Positions 30,788 to 43,765 are shown, numbered from the stretch's first letter. The stretch: 64,000 bases of DNA from Cronobacter universalis NCTC 9529 (GCF_001277175.1 NZ_CP012257.1:496001-560000), one strand, 5' to 3'. A program made the numbers and translations. The notes: generated from the sequence alone by a model not told the origin.

Positions 30788-30867
30788 GGTGGGTGCGCTA
30801 CGCTTACCCACTCTACATCCTATAAGGGAGCCTCGATCGTAGGACGGGTAAGCGCAGCGCACCCGCC
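30788..30867. repeat. Inverted pair of REP-like palindromic repeats
   Basis: Two 29-bp units of one repeat family occur in opposite orientation at 30788-30816 (GGTGGGTGCGCTACGCTTAC...) and 30839-30867 (ends GCGCAGCGCACCCGCC), separated by 22 bp. Each unit is itself an imperfect palindrome (GGTGGGT...ACCCACT). The same family occurs at 51.9-52.1 kb and 60.9 kb. It lies between convergent rlmG and fadH, a usual place for REP/BIME elements, and may act in transcription termination or mRNA protection. Confidence 0.85.
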
Positions 30868-30874
30868 ATATGCC

Positions 30875-33007
<2,133 letters not shown>

Positions 33008-33027
33008 TCAGGCGAGGGTGAAAAGGC

Positions 33028-33064
33028 GCCGCGCCTTCGCCGGACGAGAACGAAGGCGCGCTGC
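33028..33064 (-). terminator. patA terminator
   Basis: CGCGCCTTCG and CGAAGGCGCG form a long stem with a loop of about 11 nt, followed on the minus strand by GCGCCTTTT. It ends 8 bp past the patA stop. Confidence 0.8.
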
Positions 33065-33071
33065 CTGAGGG

Positions 33072-34508
<1,437 letters not shown>

Positions 34509-34515
34509 TTAAGTA

Positions 34516-34532
34516 TTGCAGCCTTTACGCCA
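34516..34532 (-). promoter_or_regulatory. Sigma-54 promoter of patA
   Basis: On the minus strand TGGCGTAAAGGCTGCAA has the invariant -24 GG and -12 GC separated by exactly 10 bp, close to the consensus TGGCACG-N4-TTGCA. It lies about 50 bp before the TTG start. E. coli patA (ygjG) is reported to belong to the Ntr response. No clear NtrC dyad was identified, although GCACC-N13-GGTGC near 34670-34692 is suggestive. Confidence 0.7.
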
Positions 34533-34880
34533 CATCGGCGTGGGGCGTGAAAATCGGGATAAACCGCTGTGAAGCCGCGGAGGCGGCGGCATGAAATCAT
34601 TCCAAAAAAACCATTGCGGCGCTTAATGCTGCCACCGCGTAAAGCGTCTGTGCGGGCCAGGCGGCGTGTTGCACCATAACAGGGCGTCGGTGCGCGGCGA
34701 TGGCGCAGCTGCGGGGAGATATTTCACCGGATGTTTTTCTGTATATAATTAACAGTAAATATATTTTAGTGGAGTAATCACACTATTTACTGATGTGCCG
34801 CCAGGTTCTTTTTCAAGCGCCTCTTTATTATTGCGCGTATTCCTGATAGCCAGGGTGGTTATTGTTTTTATGAGGTCAGC
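34533..34880. other. Intergenic region upstream of the diguanylate cyclase gene
   Basis: About 350 bases without a gene between divergent patA and the diguanylate cyclase. TATAAT at 34744-34749 is a good -10 for the rightward gene, but the best -35 (TTCACC, 34723-34728) is only 15 bp away. The right end has GAGGT before the ATG at 34881. The 34.75-34.79 kb part is AT-rich and may hold regulator sites I cannot name. Confidence 0.45.
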
Positions 34881-35768
34881 ATGGATTTGCACCAGATAGA
34901 TTTATCGTTAAACGAATTAAACCACGCCGTTAAATTACATTATGAGTGGACGGGGAAATTTTTAGAACTCGTCTTATTAGGTCGCGAACCAGATAACAGC
35001 TTTATTCATCCTCAGTCTCATCTTTCTTGTCGTTTCTGTCAGTGGATGACCAGGTGCGATAATAGTCCTTCCCGCTACGCTCGCTTTATTGAAAATATCA
35101 GCAAAGCGCATCAAACCATGCATGACACCGCGCACACGTTAATTCGATTGATTGCCGATAAACAGGTGGGCTCTGATGAACTCTACGCTTACCACGACGC
35201 GCAGCAGCAGTTTGTCGCCAGCATCGATGACTACCGCCAGCAGTTAATCTCACTACGCAACCGGCACGACATGCTTACCGGACTGCCGCTGCGTCAGCTG
35301 CTGTATGAAGATTTCGACTTCTTGCACAATAGCGCGCGTGAGCAGGCGCTGTGGCTGCTGATTATCGATATCGACCGCTTTAAAAAGGTCAATGATACCT
35401 ACGGACATAACGCGGGCGATGACGTGCTGCGTGAGGTCGCGCAGCGGTTAAAAAGCGAAGCGCGCGACGGCGAGCGGGTGTATCGCTTCGGCGGCGAAGA
35501 GTTTATTGCGCTCCTTGCAGGGCATACGCAGGAAGAAGCGCGGGAAGCGGGGTTGCGGCTCTGCGGGTGTCCCGCCCGGCTTCCGATAACGCTCAACGAC
35601 GAGAGTCTGCAAGTGACGGTTACGGGCGGTTTAACAGGCATAAGGCGGGACGAGACGCTGCATGAGGCAATTGGTCGTGCGGACGATGCTATGTATTTCG
35701 GGAAAAATAATGGACGTAACCGCTGTATTCTGACGCTCGACGGGCTGATGCGAGAAACGCTGAAATAA
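34881..35768 (+). CDS. Zinc-sensing diguanylate cyclase, DgcZ (YdeH)-like
   Basis: Makes c-di-GMP, promoting biofilm over motility. The 295-residue protein has an N-terminal CZB zinc-binding helical domain (residues 1-125) and a C-terminal GGDEF domain (about 126-290). The CZB ligands of E. coli DgcZ are all present: His20 (LHYEW), Cys50 (LSCRFC), His77 and His81 (AHQTMHDTAH). Extra cysteines at 53 and 59 are unusual. The active site GGEEF is at 204-208, with IIDIDRFKKVNDTYGHNAGD upstream. The inhibitory-site position reads RxxE rather than RxxD, as in E. coli DgcZ. It lies next to two chemoreceptors, suggesting a motility/surface switch. Confidence 0.88.
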   Translation: MDLHQIDLSLNELNHAVKLHYEWTGKFLELVLLGREPDNSFIHPQSHLSCRFCQWMTRCDNSPSRYARFIENISKAHQTMHDTAHTLIRLIADKQVGSDELYAYHDAQQQFVASIDDYRQQLISLRNRHDMLTGLPLRQLLYEDFDFLHNSAREQALWLLIIDIDRFKKVNDTYGHNAGDDVLREVAQRLKSEARDGERVYRFGGEEFIALLAGHTQEEAREAGLRLCGCPARLPITLNDESLQVTVTGGLTGIRRDETLHEAIGRADDAMYFGKNNGRNRCILTLDGLMRETLK

Positions 35769-35880
35769 CACAAGTGTATTATTCACCGTGGTAAATAATT
35801 GCGGATATAAATTATCGGCGGCGTGCATAAAAAAATGACCGCGAAATGTTTAATTTGCGAGCTGAATCGTATTTAACAGC

Positions 35881-35907
35881 TAAAGATAATTTATATATCG
35901 CCGACAT
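35881..35907 (+). promoter_or_regulatory. Sigma-28 (FliA) promoter of aer
   Basis: TAAAGATA, 11 bp, then GCCGACAT matches the flagellar class 3 consensus TAAAGTTT-N11-GCCGATAA at 12 of 16 positions, 54 bp before the aer start. Confidence 0.85.
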
Positions 35908-35960
35908 AACAAGGCAGAAAAAAGATTAACAATTGGATAACCTGCCTAAGGACGCCGTTT

Positions 35961-37484
35961 ATGTCTTCTCAGCCGTTCGTTACGCAACGCGACGTTGCGC
36001 TCGCTAACGACACCACGCTTATGTCTACCACCGATCTGCAAAGCTATATCACCCACGCCAACGACGCCTTCATCGAGGTAAGCGGGTACACCTCTGAGGA
36101 GCTGACCGGCAGCCCGCACAACATGGTGCGTCATCCGGATATGCCGAAAGCGGCTTTCGCCGATATGTGGTACACGCTGAAGCAGGGCGAGCCCTGGACC
36201 GGCATCGTGAAAAACCGCTGTAAGAACGGCGATCACTACTGGGTGCGCGCTAATGTGGCGCCGATGGTGCGCGGCGGAAAAATGACCGGCTTTATGTCGA
36301 TTCGCACCAAAGCCAGCGCGGAAGAGATAGCCGCCGTCGAGCCGCTCTATAAAGCGCTGCGCGAAGGGCGCAAACCGCGCCGTCTGTTCAAAGGCCTGGT
36401 GCTGCGCAATGGCTGGTGGGGAAAACTTCCTGCGCTGCCGTTGCGCTGGCGCCTGCGCGGCGTGATGGCGGCGCTGTTTATCGCCTGGACGGCGGTCATG
36501 GCCTGTACCGGCGCGCCTTTGCTGGCCCCGACGCTTGCCGCAGCGGTAATGCTGGCGCTCGGCGGCGCGGCGCTGGAGTGGCAGATTGTTCGCCCGATTG
36601 AAAACGTGGCGCGTCAGGCGCTGCGCATCGCGACAGGCGAGTCGCAAAGCATCGCGCATCTTAATCGCGTCGATGAAGTCGGCGTGACGCTCCGCGCCAT
36701 CGGGCAGCTGGGGCTGATGTGCCGCTGGCTGATGAATGATGTGTCAGGCCAGGTGAGCAACGTACGCAGCGGCAGCGAAACGCTGGCGCGCGGCAACGAC
36801 GACCTCAACGAGCGCACCCGCCAGACGGTGGTTAACGTGCAGCAAACCGTCACCACTATGAACCAGATGGCGGCGTCGGTGCAGAACAACTCCGCCACCG
36901 CGGCGGCGGCGGATAAGCTCTCCAGCGAGGCGAGCGACGCCGCGCGTCTCGGCGGACAGACGATGGAGACCGTGGTCAACACCATGGATGAGATTGCCGA
37001 CAGCACGCAGCGCATCGGCTCCATCACGGCGCTCATTAATGACATCGCGTTCCAGACCAACATCCTGGCGCTCAACGCCGCCGTGGAAGCGGCGCGCGCG
37101 GGCGAGCAGGGCAAAGGCTTCGCCGTCGTGGCGGGCGAAGTGCGCCATCTGGCGAACCGCAGCGCGAACGCCGCCAACGATATCCGCAAGCTGATTGACG
37201 CCAGCGCCAGCAAAGTGGAGTCCGGTACGGTGCAGGTGCATGAAGCGGGGCGCACGATGCAGGATATCGTCAACCAGGTGGAAAACGTGACGCGCCTGAT
37301 AGGCCAGATAAGCCAGGCGACGACCGAACAGGCCGACGGGCTTTCCGATCTTACCCGCGCCGTGGCGGAGCTGGACGCCATTACCCGCAAGAACGCGGCG
37401 CTGGTGGAGGAGAGCGCGCAGGTTTCTTCGATGGTGAAACACCGCGCCGGCCGTCTCCAGGATGCCGTGACCGTACTGCATTAA
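35961..37484 (+). CDS. aer: Aerotaxis/energy taxis receptor Aer
   Basis: Senses the redox state through FAD and steers swimming towards oxygen and energy sources. It has 507 residues. The PAS domain (about 20-120) includes [39 protein letters not shown] and [18 protein letters not shown] membrane anchor ([20 protein letters not shown], then [19 protein letters not shown]) is followed by a HAMP-like segment and a methyl-accepting signalling domain whose hairpin tip is [20 protein letters not shown]. No CheR-binding NWETF tail, as for Aer in E. coli. A FliA promoter and an intrinsic terminator make it a single-gene unit. Confidence 0.96.
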   Translation: MSSQPFVTQRDVALANDTTLMSTTDLQSYITHANDAFIEVSGYTSEELTGSPHNMVRHPDMPKAAFADMWYTLKQGEPWTGIVKNRCKNGDHYWVRANVAPMVRGGKMTGFMSIRTKASAEEIAAVEPLYKALREGRKPRRLFKGLVLRNGWWGKLPALPLRWRLRGVMAALFIAWTAVMACTGAPLLAPTLAAAVMLALGGAALEWQIVRPIENVARQALRIATGESQSIAHLNRVDEVGVTLRAIGQLGLMCRWLMNDVSGQVSNVRSGSETLARGNDDLNERTRQTVVNVQQTVTTMNQMAASVQNNSATAAAADKLSSEASDAARLGGQTMETVVNTMDEIADSTQRIGSITALINDIAFQTNILALNAAVEAARAGEQGKGFAVVAGEVRHLANRSANAANDIRKLIDASASKVESGTVQVHEAGRTMQDIVNQVENVTRLIGQISQATTEQADGLSDLTRAVAELDAITRKNAALVEESAQVSSMVKHRAGRLQDAVTVLH

Positions 37485-37491
37485 TTTTGGC

Positions 37492-37517
37492 TAAAGGCGG
37501 CGCGATGCCGCCTTTTA
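37492..37517 (+). terminator. aer terminator
   Basis: The stem AAAGGCGGC/GCCGCCTTT around a short GCGAT loop ends in TTTT, 8 bp past the aer stop. Confidence 0.88.
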
Positions 37518-37805
37518 GCTCCTCTGCGAGCCTCAAAGATTTATCAATTTGTGCCCTTTTTAATACCCGCTTTATTTGTTGCTCTAATGTTAAGGATAAA
37601 TTAAATAAATGTATTTAATTTAAACCCTTTCTTTTAAATTGTTTTTCCCATCTTCCTGAACCCACAGAAAAAAACCTTTCCGCTTCGCTGTAATTAATTG
37701 CGCAATTAAGTGATCGGGCGCACATTTGGCCGATCAATAGCCGCTTATTAATAGCCGCTGGCTATTGTTAAGTGGATTTATCAAAGAAAAAAACGATCAA
37801 AGTCA
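37518..37805. other. AT-rich non-coding stretch between aer and the MCP gene
   Basis: No gene is seen. The sequence is AT-rich with several TTAATA/GCCGCT repeats near 37738-37768 and in-frame upstream ATGs that lack Shine-Dalgarno sites and conservation. I could not assign any element apart from the FliA promoter that follows. Confidence 0.4.
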
Positions 37806-37832
37806 TAAAGTTACAAAAGGGCCTGACGATAA
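37806..37832 (+). promoter_or_regulatory. Sigma-28 (FliA) promoter of the MCP gene
   Basis: TAAAGTTA, 11 bp, then GACGATAA differs from the consensus TAAAGTTT-N11-GCCGATAA at only two positions. It lies 97 bp before the start codon. Confidence 0.88.
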
Positions 37833-37929
37833 CGACCTTTGTCGATCCCCGCAGGTTCGGCGGATCACGTTATCCATCGCTGCGATTTCCGTTTCGCCAG
37901 CGCAAAATAACCCGTTCAACGGAGTGAAT

Positions 37930-39477
37930 ATGTCCATCCGCGATATTAAAATCCGCACAAAGCTTATTTTCGCTTTTGCCTTTTTTATTGTTTTGTTACT
38001 TATCAGCGCCGGTTTATCACTCGGCAGTCTGAGCCAGGCCAATAATAATATTCAGCAGGTTATCGCTGAGGATTATCCCACTACCGTAAAAGCCAATCAG
38101 CTTATTGAGAATTTCCAGAGCTTCGTCAGTACGCAGCAATTAATGCTGATGGACGAGAACCAGCGCTGGACAACGCAGTCGGAGGCGCAGCTCAGCGCCA
38201 TCAGCGGGCGTATCAGCGCGCTGCTGACGGACCTGAATAAAACGCTGACCGATGACGCCTCGCGTCAGGCGCTGGCGCAAATCGCCGACGTACGTAAGCA
38301 GTATCTGGCTTCGCGGTTTCGCATTCTCGATGCGGTAAAACGCAACGACCGCAACGCGGCGCTGGAGGAGATGATGTCCACCACGCTGGCGCTTCAGAAC
38401 GAGTACAAATTGCGCGTCCAGGCGCTGATTAAAATTCAGGACAGCCATATGCGCGAGGCGGGCGTGACGGTCGCGAAAGATTTCAGCAACAACCGTGCGC
38501 TGACGATCGGCCTGACGCTGCTGTGCGTGGTGCTGGGCTCGCTGATGGGCGGACTGCTTGTACGCGCCATTACGCGCCCTCTCGATCAGGCGGTGCGTTT
38601 TGCCGGGGCGATTGCCGAAGGCGATCTTACCCGCTCGGTGGAGATACAGTCGCGCGATGAAACCGGCGTGTTACTGAATGCGCTGATGGATATGAAGCAG
38701 CGTCTGCAGGCGATTGTGCAGGAGGTACAGTACAGCGCGGAAAGCATCTCCAGCGCGGCGTCGCAGATTGTCGCGGGCAATCAGGATCTGGCGGCGCGCA
38801 CCGAAGAGCAGGCGAGCTCCGTGGAGCAGACCGCCGCCTCGATGGAGCAGATCACGTCAACCGTGAAAAACACCGCCGATAACACCAGCGAGGCGACGCG
38901 GCTCTCCTCCGACGCGGCAAGCGTGGTGAAACGCAACGGCGAGATGATGCAGCAGGTGACCGACAAAATGCGCGTTATTCGCGGCACGTCGGATCGGATG
39001 TCGGATATCATCAACCTGATCGATTCCATCGCGTTTCAGACCAATATCCTGGCGCTGAACGCCGCCGTGGAAGCGGCGCGCGCGGGTGAACATGGCCGTG
39101 GCTTCGCGGTGGTGGCGGGCGAAGTGCGACAGCTGGCGCAGAAGAGCGCGTCATCGGCAAGCGAGATCCGCGCGCTGATTGAAGACTCGACCGGCCAGAC
39201 CCGCGAAGGTATGGAGCTGGTGGAAAAAGCGAGCGGTCTGCTGAACGGTATGGTGGCAAACGTCGGGGAAATGGACACGATCCTGCGAGAAATCGCGCAG
39301 GCGAGCCGTGAACAGACCGACGGTATTTCGCAGATTAACAGCGCCATCGGCATGATTGACACCACCACCCAGCAAAACTCCGCGCTGGTGGAGGAATCGG
39401 TCGCGGCGGCATCTTCGCTTAATGACCAGGCGCATAACTTAAAAGAGATGGTTAAAGTATTCCGTCTCAGCGCCTGA
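37930..39477 (+). CDS. Methyl-accepting chemotaxis protein (four-helix-bundle sensor)
   Basis: A 515-residue transmembrane chemoreceptor. The ATG at 37930 (GGAG 6 bp upstream) gives [20 protein letters not shown], a typical MCP N-terminus with the first membrane helix; a longer frame starting upstream would overlap the FliA promoter. Layout: TM1 (about 10-32), periplasmic 4HB_MCP sensor (about 33-190), TM2 ([20 protein letters not shown]), HAMP ([20 protein letters not shown]), then the signalling domain with tip [20 protein letters not shown]. It ends MVKVFRLSA with no NWETF pentapeptide, so it probably depends on other receptors for efficient methylation. The ligand is unknown. Confidence 0.93.
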   Translation: MSIRDIKIRTKLIFAFAFFIVLLLISAGLSLGSLSQANNNIQQVIAEDYPTTVKANQLIENFQSFVSTQQLMLMDENQRWTTQSEAQLSAISGRISALLTDLNKTLTDDASRQALAQIADVRKQYLASRFRILDAVKRNDRNAALEEMMSTTLALQNEYKLRVQALIKIQDSHMREAGVTVAKDFSNNRALTIGLTLLCVVLGSLMGGLLVRAITRPLDQAVRFAGAIAEGDLTRSVEIQSRDETGVLLNALMDMKQRLQAIVQEVQYSAESISSAASQIVAGNQDLAARTEEQASSVEQTAASMEQITSTVKNTADNTSEATRLSSDAASVVKRNGEMMQQVTDKMRVIRGTSDRMSDIINLIDSIAFQTNILALNAAVEAARAGEHGRGFAVVAGEVRQLAQKSASSASEIRALIEDSTGQTREGMELVEKASGLLNGMVANVGEMDTILREIAQASREQTDGISQINSAIGMIDTTTQQNSALVEESVAAASSLNDQAHNLKEMVKVFRLSA

Positions 39478-39484
39478 TAAAACA

Positions 39485-39508
39485 ACGGCGGTGGCCTGCC
39501 ACCGCCGT
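39485..39508 (+). terminator. Hairpin between the MCP gene and yqjI
   Basis: ACGGCGGTGG and CCACCGCCGT form a 10-bp stem with a CCTG loop between two convergent genes. T-runs are short on both sides, so it may be a bidirectional but leaky terminator. Confidence 0.6.
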
Positions 39509-39513
39509 TGGCG

Positions 39514-40047
39514 TTAATCGAGCTGGGAGATCGCCAGCGCCGCCCGGTCAATAATCCCGATAATCTGTTTTAACGTCTCCGGGCTGATTTCCGCCTGATT
39601 CACTTTTAAATCCAGCACCGCTTTCATGTTGTCGAGCGCCCGTTTCATTTGCGGATCTTTACGCAGTTTGTGCCCGATGGCGCGCGCCCGCATCCGCGCC
39701 TGAATATGCTCCAGCGCCTCGCGGTTCTCCCCAAGCCACGCGCGGCCCGCGTCGGTAATCGCGATTTTCTTTCGGCCGTTTTCTTCGTCGTGCAGCACCA
39801 CAAACCCTTGCGCCTCCAGCGCGTCGAGCGTCGGGTAGACCACGCCGGGGCTCGGCGCGTAATGGCCTGCGGTCAGCGTGTCGATGGCTTTGATGAGTTC
39901 ATAGCCGTGGCTCTCGCCGGCGCACAGGATATCCAGCATCACCAGCCGCAGTTCGCCGTTGCCGAAAAAGCGCGGGCGACGATGGCCGTCCGGCCCGTGA
40001 CGGCCCTCGCGGCGGGGGGATGAAGCGTGGCGGTCGTCTGAGCGCAT
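39514..40047 (-). CDS. yqjI: PadR-family regulator YqjI
   Basis: A metal-responsive repressor of yqjH and itself. It has 177 residues, shorter than E. coli YqjI (about 207). The PadR winged helix is well conserved: FFGNGELRLVMLDILCAGES, HGYELIKAIDTL, PSPGVVYPTLDALEAQG and GRKKIAITDAGRAWL. The C-terminal dimer helix contains PQMKRALDNMKAVLDLKVNQ. The N-terminal extension, Cys- and His-rich and nickel-binding in E. coli, is here shorter, Arg/His-rich and free of cysteine. Divergent from yqjH, with AT-palindromes between them. Confidence 0.9.
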   Translation of the reverse strand: MRSDDRHASSPRREGRHGPDGHRRPRFFGNGELRLVMLDILCAGESHGYELIKAIDTLTAGHYAPSPGVVYPTLDALEAQGFVVLHDEENGRKKIAITDAGRAWLGENREALEHIQARMRARAIGHKLRKDPQMKRALDNMKAVLDLKVNQAEISPETLKQIIGIIDRAALAISQLD

Positions 40048-40067
40048 AAGGGATCTCCGGTTTAAAC

Positions 40068-40088
40068 AGATATATCTTAACTATATCT
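40068..40088 (-). promoter_or_regulatory. Putative YqjI operator at yqjI
   Basis: The palindrome AGATATATCT (40068-40077) is followed by a second half-site, ACTATATCT. The same AGATATATCT core recurs before yqjH. Confidence 0.6.
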
Positions 40089-40218
40089 TTTTTTGCTGAC
40101 GGATGTCTTTCTAAAATCCAGTTTATAAATAATACGCTGTTTATAAAGGGTTTAATTATTGAGCTTTGCGTGATGTGCGGTTTCTGCCCTAGCTATCGAA
40201 AAATCACTTGCCATTTCC

Positions 40219-40237
40219 GTTGTTGGCAATCATTATC
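40219..40237 (+). promoter_or_regulatory. Fur box upstream of yqjH
   Basis: GTTGTTGGCAATCATTATC matches the 19-bp Fur consensus at about 14 positions, with a perfect right half (AATCATTATC). This fits iron-repressed yqjH. Confidence 0.65.
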
Positions 40238-40249
40238 ATTTACGACAAT

Positions 40250-40263
40250 TTAGATATATCTAA
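40250..40263 (+). promoter_or_regulatory. Putative YqjI operator at yqjH
   Basis: The perfect palindrome TTAGATATATCTAA lies 22 bp before the yqjH start. It shares the AGATATATCT core with the site before yqjI, supporting one regulator acting on both promoters. Confidence 0.7.
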
Positions 40264-40284
40264 TTTACCGTTTACGTTGGCAGG

Positions 40285-41052
40285 TTGATGATGAATCAGA
40301 CAACTCCATTCCCGCAGCGCGTGCGCAACGAACTGCGTTTTCGTGAAATTACCGTACTTAAAAGCGAACACGTCAGCGGCTTTCAGCGCATCGTGTTTGG
40401 CGGCGACGCGCTGGCAGGCTTTACCTCGCGCGGCTTCGACGACCATATCAAAGTGTTTTTCCCGCAGGACGGCGCGCCGTTTGTGCCGCCTGACGTCACC
40501 GATGAGGGCATCGTCTGGGCAGGCGACGTGCGACCGCCGTCGCGCGACTACACGCCGCTGTTTGACGAGGCGAGCCAGCAATTAACTATCGATTTTTACG
40601 TGCATGAATCTGGCGTGGCGAGCGACTGGGCGGTGGCGGCCAAACCCGGCGACACGCTCTGCATCGGCGGGCCGCGCGGCTCGTTAGTGGTGCCGGAAGA
40701 TTACGCCTGGCAGCTCTACGTGTGCGATGAATCCGGGATGCCCGCGCTGCGCCGCCGCCTTGAGGCGCTCCGCGCGCAGGCGAAACCGGTGCAGGTGGAG
40801 GCTATCGTGACGGTGGCGAATGAGACGCTGAAAGGCTACCTGGCGCACCTCGGCGAATTTAACATCCAGTGGGTGATCGGCCACGACGCCCAGGCGGTGG
40901 AAGCGAAACTGGCGGCGCTGACGGTGCCAGAGGACAATTACTACCTCTGGGTAACCGGCGAAGGCAAAGTCGTTAAGCGCTTAAGCGAGCCGTTTGAAGG
41001 GCGCGTCAACCCCCAGCTGATGCGCGCCGCGGCGTACTGGCACAGCAAGTAA
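40285..41052 (+). CDS. yqjH: NADPH-dependent ferric-chelate reductase YqjH (siderophore-interacting protein)
   Basis: A cytoplasmic FAD enzyme that reduces ferric siderophores to release iron. It has 255 residues. The FAD-binding beta-barrel (VSGFQRIVFGGDALAGFTSR, FDDHIKVFFPQDG) contains the RDYTPL motif (PPSRDYTPLFDEAS), followed by the SIP C-terminal NADPH domain (YVCDESGMPALRRRLEAL, YYLWVTGEGKVVKRLSEPF). It is preceded by a Fur box and a YqjI-type palindrome, so low iron and high nickel would both raise it. Confidence 0.94.
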   Translation: MMMNQTTPFPQRVRNELRFREITVLKSEHVSGFQRIVFGGDALAGFTSRGFDDHIKVFFPQDGAPFVPPDVTDEGIVWAGDVRPPSRDYTPLFDEASQQLTIDFYVHESGVASDWAVAAKPGDTLCIGGPRGSLVVPEDYAWQLYVCDESGMPALRRRLEALRAQAKPVQVEAIVTVANETLKGYLAHLGEFNIQWVIGHDAQAVEAKLAALTVPEDNYYLWVTGEGKVVKRLSEPFEGRVNPQLMRAAAYWHSK

Positions 41053-41061
41053 TCCTGTCCT

Positions 41062-41095
41062 CTGCGGGAAAGGGCGCTGGCGCTTTTTTCCGCAG
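41062..41095 (+). terminator. yqjH terminator
   Basis: A nested hairpin: the outer arms CTGCGGGAAA and TTTTTTCCGCAG enclose GCGC-TG-GCGC, whose downstream arm runs into TTTTTT. It lies 10 bp past the yqjH stop. Confidence 0.75.
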
Positions 41096-41175
41096 AATAA
41101 CCCTTCTTTTTTTGTTGCTTTCGGACGTATAATCGCCGCCCTTTGTCGATTCTTTTGCCTTTTTCCGGAAGCACT

Positions 41176-43329
41176 ATGAGTTCCCTGAGCCTGATCCAGC
41201 CGGATCGCGATCTGTTCTCCTGGCCGCAGTACTGGGCCGCCTGCTTTGGGCCTGCGCCCTTTTTACCGATGTCGCGCGAGGAGATGGACCAGCTCGGCTG
41301 GGACAGCTGCGACATTATTCTCGTCACCGGCGACGCCTACGTCGATCACCCGAGCTTCGGCATGGCCATTTGCGGCCGTATGCTGGAGGCGCAGGGCTTT
41401 CGCGTCGGGATCATCGCGCAGCCGGACTGGAGCAGCAAAGACGACTTCATGCGCCTTGGCAAACCGAACCTGTTTTTCGGCGTCACCGCCGGGAACATGG
41501 ATTCGATGATCAACCGCTACACGGCGGATCGCAAACTGCGCCATGACGACGCCTACACGCCGGATAACGAAGCCGGGAAACGCCCGGATCGCGCAACCCT
41601 GGTCTATACCCAGCGCTGTAAAGAGGCCTGGCGCGACGTGCCGGTGGTTCTGGGCGGCATCGAGGCGAGCCTGCGCCGCACCGCGCATTACGATTACTGG
41701 TCTGATACCGTGCGCCGCTCGGCGCTGGTGGATGCCAAAGCCGACATGCTGATTTTCGGCAACGGCGAGCGTCCGCTGGTGGAAGTGGCGCACCGTCTGG
41801 CGATGGGGGAGCCCATTACGTCTATCCGCGATGTGCGTAATACGGCGATCGTGGTGAAAGAGGCGCTGCCGGGCTGGGCGGGTGTGGATTCCACGCGTCT
41901 CGACACGCCGGGGCGCATCGATCCGATCCCGCATCCGTATGGCGACGATCTGCCGTGCGCCGATGGCAATAAACCGGAAAAACCGGCGGCGAAAGCCGTT
42001 ACCGTTCAGCCGCCGCGCCCGAAGCCGTGGGAGAAAACCTACGTACTGCTGCCGTCGTATGAAAAAGTGAAGGGCGATAAAGTGCTCTACGCGCACGCCT
42101 CGCGCATTCTGCATCATGAAACCAACCCCGGCTGCGCCCGCGCGCTGATGCAAAAGCATGGCGATCGTTATATCTGGATCAACCCGCCTGCGATCCCGCT
42201 CTCCACCGAAGAGATGGACAGCGTGTTTGCGCTGCCGTACCAGCGCGTACCGCACCCGGCTTACGGCACAAAACGCATTCCCGCTTATGAGATGATCCGC
42301 TTCTCGGTGAACATTATGCGCGGCTGCTTTGGCGGCTGTTCGTTCTGCTCTATTACCGAGCACGAAGGGCGCATTATCCAGAGCCGCTCGGAAGACTCGA
42401 TCATTAATGAGATAGAGGCGATCCGCGATTCAGTGCCCGGTTTTACCGGGATTATCTCCGATCTCGGCGGGCCGACGGCCAATATGTATATGCTGCGCTG
42501 CACGTCGCCGCGCGCCGAGCAGACCTGCCGCCGTCTGTCGTGCGTCTACCCGGCGATCTGCCCGCATATGGATACCGATCATACGCCGACGATCAACCTC
42601 TACCGCCGCGCGCGGGATCTCAGGGGCATCAGGAAGATCCTGATCGCCTCCGGGGTGCGCTACGATCTGGCGGTGGAAGATCCGCGTTATATCAAAGAGC
42701 TCGCGACGCACCACGTCGGCGGTTATCTGAAGATTGCCCCGGAGCATACCGAAGAGGGACCGCTGTCAAAAATGATGAAGCCGGGCATGGGCAGCTATGA
42801 CCGCTTTAAAGCACTGTTCGACACCTATTCCAGACAGGCGGGCAAAGAGCAGTATTTGATCCCGTACTTTATCTCCGCGCACCCCGGCACGCGTGACGAA
42901 GATATGGTGAACCTGGCGCTGTGGCTGAAAGCGCGCCGTTTCCGGCTCGATCAGGTGCAGAACTTCTATCCGTCGCCGCTCGCCAGTTCCACCACGATGT
43001 ATTACACCGGCAAAAACCCGCTCGGGAAAATCGGCTACAAAAGTGAAGACGTGGTGGTGCCGAGAGGCGATCGCCAGCGCCGACTGCACAAGGCGCTGCT
43101 GCGCTATCACGATCCGGCCAACTGGCCGGTTATTCGCGAGGCGCTGGAGGCAATGGGCAAAAAGCATCTGATAGGTTCGCGCCGCGACTGCTTAGTGCCT
43201 GCGCCGACCATCGAAGAGATGCGCGCGGCGAAGCGTCAGTATCGCAACACGCAGCCCGCGCTGACCAAACATACGCCGGTAAACGTTTCGCGCCAGAGCC
43301 CACCCAAAGCGAAGAAAACGGCGCGCTGA
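41176..43329 (+). CDS. ygiQ: YgiQ family radical SAM protein
   Basis: A 717-residue radical SAM protein with an N-terminal B12-like/UPF0313 region and the iron-sulfur motif CFGGCSFC (Cx3Cx2C) in [20 protein letters not shown]. Its reaction is unknown. The ATG at 41176 ([20 protein letters not shown]) matches E. coli; a longer start adds 11 residues. [40 protein letters not shown] and [20 protein letters not shown] are highly conserved. The C-terminal 40 residues are basic and disordered ([13 protein letters not shown]). TATAAT at 41128-41133 may be its -10. Confidence 0.94.
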   Translation: MSSLSLIQPDRDLFSWPQYWAACFGPAPFLPMSREEMDQLGWDSCDIILVTGDAYVDHPSFGMAICGRMLEAQGFRVGIIAQPDWSSKDDFMRLGKPNLFFGVTAGNMDSMINRYTADRKLRHDDAYTPDNEAGKRPDRATLVYTQRCKEAWRDVPVVLGGIEASLRRTAHYDYWSDTVRRSALVDAKADMLIFGNGERPLVEVAHRLAMGEPITSIRDVRNTAIVVKEALPGWAGVDSTRLDTPGRIDPIPHPYGDDLPCADGNKPEKPAAKAVTVQPPRPKPWEKTYVLLPSYEKVKGDKVLYAHASRILHHETNPGCARALMQKHGDRYIWINPPAIPLSTEEMDSVFALPYQRVPHPAYGTKRIPAYEMIRFSVNIMRGCFGGCSFCSITEHEGRIIQSRSEDSIINEIEAIRDSVPGFTGIISDLGGPTANMYMLRCTSPRAEQTCRRLSCVYPAICPHMDTDHTPTINLYRRARDLRGIRKILIASGVRYDLAVEDPRYIKELATHHVGGYLKIAPEHTEEGPLSKMMKPGMGSYDRFKALFDTYSRQAGKEQYLIPYFISAHPGTRDEDMVNLALWLKARRFRLDQVQNFYPSPLASSTTMYYTGKNPLGKIGYKSEDVVVPRGDRQRRLHKALLRYHDPANWPVIREALEAMGKKHLIGSRRDCLVPAPTIEEMRAAKRQYRNTQPALTKHTPVNVSRQSPPKAKKTAR

Positions 43330-43333
43330 GCCC

Positions 43334-43367
43334 ATAAAAAAAGCACCGCTCGCGGTGCTTTTTTTAC
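43334..43367. terminator. Bidirectional terminator between ygiQ and ridA
   Basis: AAGCACCGC and GCGGTGCTT form a stem flanked by A- and T-runs of about seven on both sides, serving convergent ygiQ and ridA. Confidence 0.95.
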
Positions 43368-43378
43368 GTCAGACGCGA

Positions 43379-43765
43379 TTAGCGACGTACGGCGATCGCT
43401 TCGATTTCGATTTTCACATCTTTCGGCAGACGCGCCACTTCCACGCAGGAGCGCGCCGGGAAGGTGGCGTTATGCTCGGTGAAAAACGCTTCGTAAGTGG
43501 CGTTAACGGTCGCGAAGTCGTTCAGATCTTTGACGAATACCGTGGTTTTCACGATATCGCCGACTTTCAGGCCGGCGGCTTCGATAATCGCTTTCACGTT
43601 ATCCAGCGACTGACGCGCCTGGGCGGCGATATCGTCCGGCACGCTGCCGGATTTCGGGTCGACCGGGATCTGACCGGAGGTGATAACCATGTTGCCCAGA
43701 TCGACGGCCTGAACGTAAGGACCGATAGCGGCAGGGGCGTTTTCCGTGGCGATAGTGCGGGACAT
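43379..43765 (-). CDS. ridA: 2-iminobutanoate/2-iminopropanoate deaminase RidA
   Basis: A trimeric enzyme that hydrolyses reactive enamine/imine intermediates made by PLP dehydratases such as IlvA, protecting other PLP enzymes. It has 128 residues. Conserved: AIGPYVQAVDLGNMVITSGQ, QIPVDPKSGSVPDDIAAQA and the active-site Arg-Ser-Cys in ARSCVEVARLPKDVKIEIEA. It lies downstream of pyrI on the same strand as in E. coli; TATAAT on the minus strand within the 73-bp gap may provide its own promoter. Confidence 0.96.
   Translation of the reverse strand: MSRTIATENAPAAIGPYVQAVDLGNMVITSGQIPVDPKSGSVPDDIAAQARQSLDNVKAIIEAAGLKVGDIVKTTVFVKDLNDFATVNATYEAFFTEHNATFPARSCVEVARLPKDVKIEIEAIAVRR

Noticed and set aside
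37765..37929. Extended N-terminus of the MCP
   Set aside because: It would begin upstream of the FliA promoter and add non-conserved residues before a standard MCP first helix.
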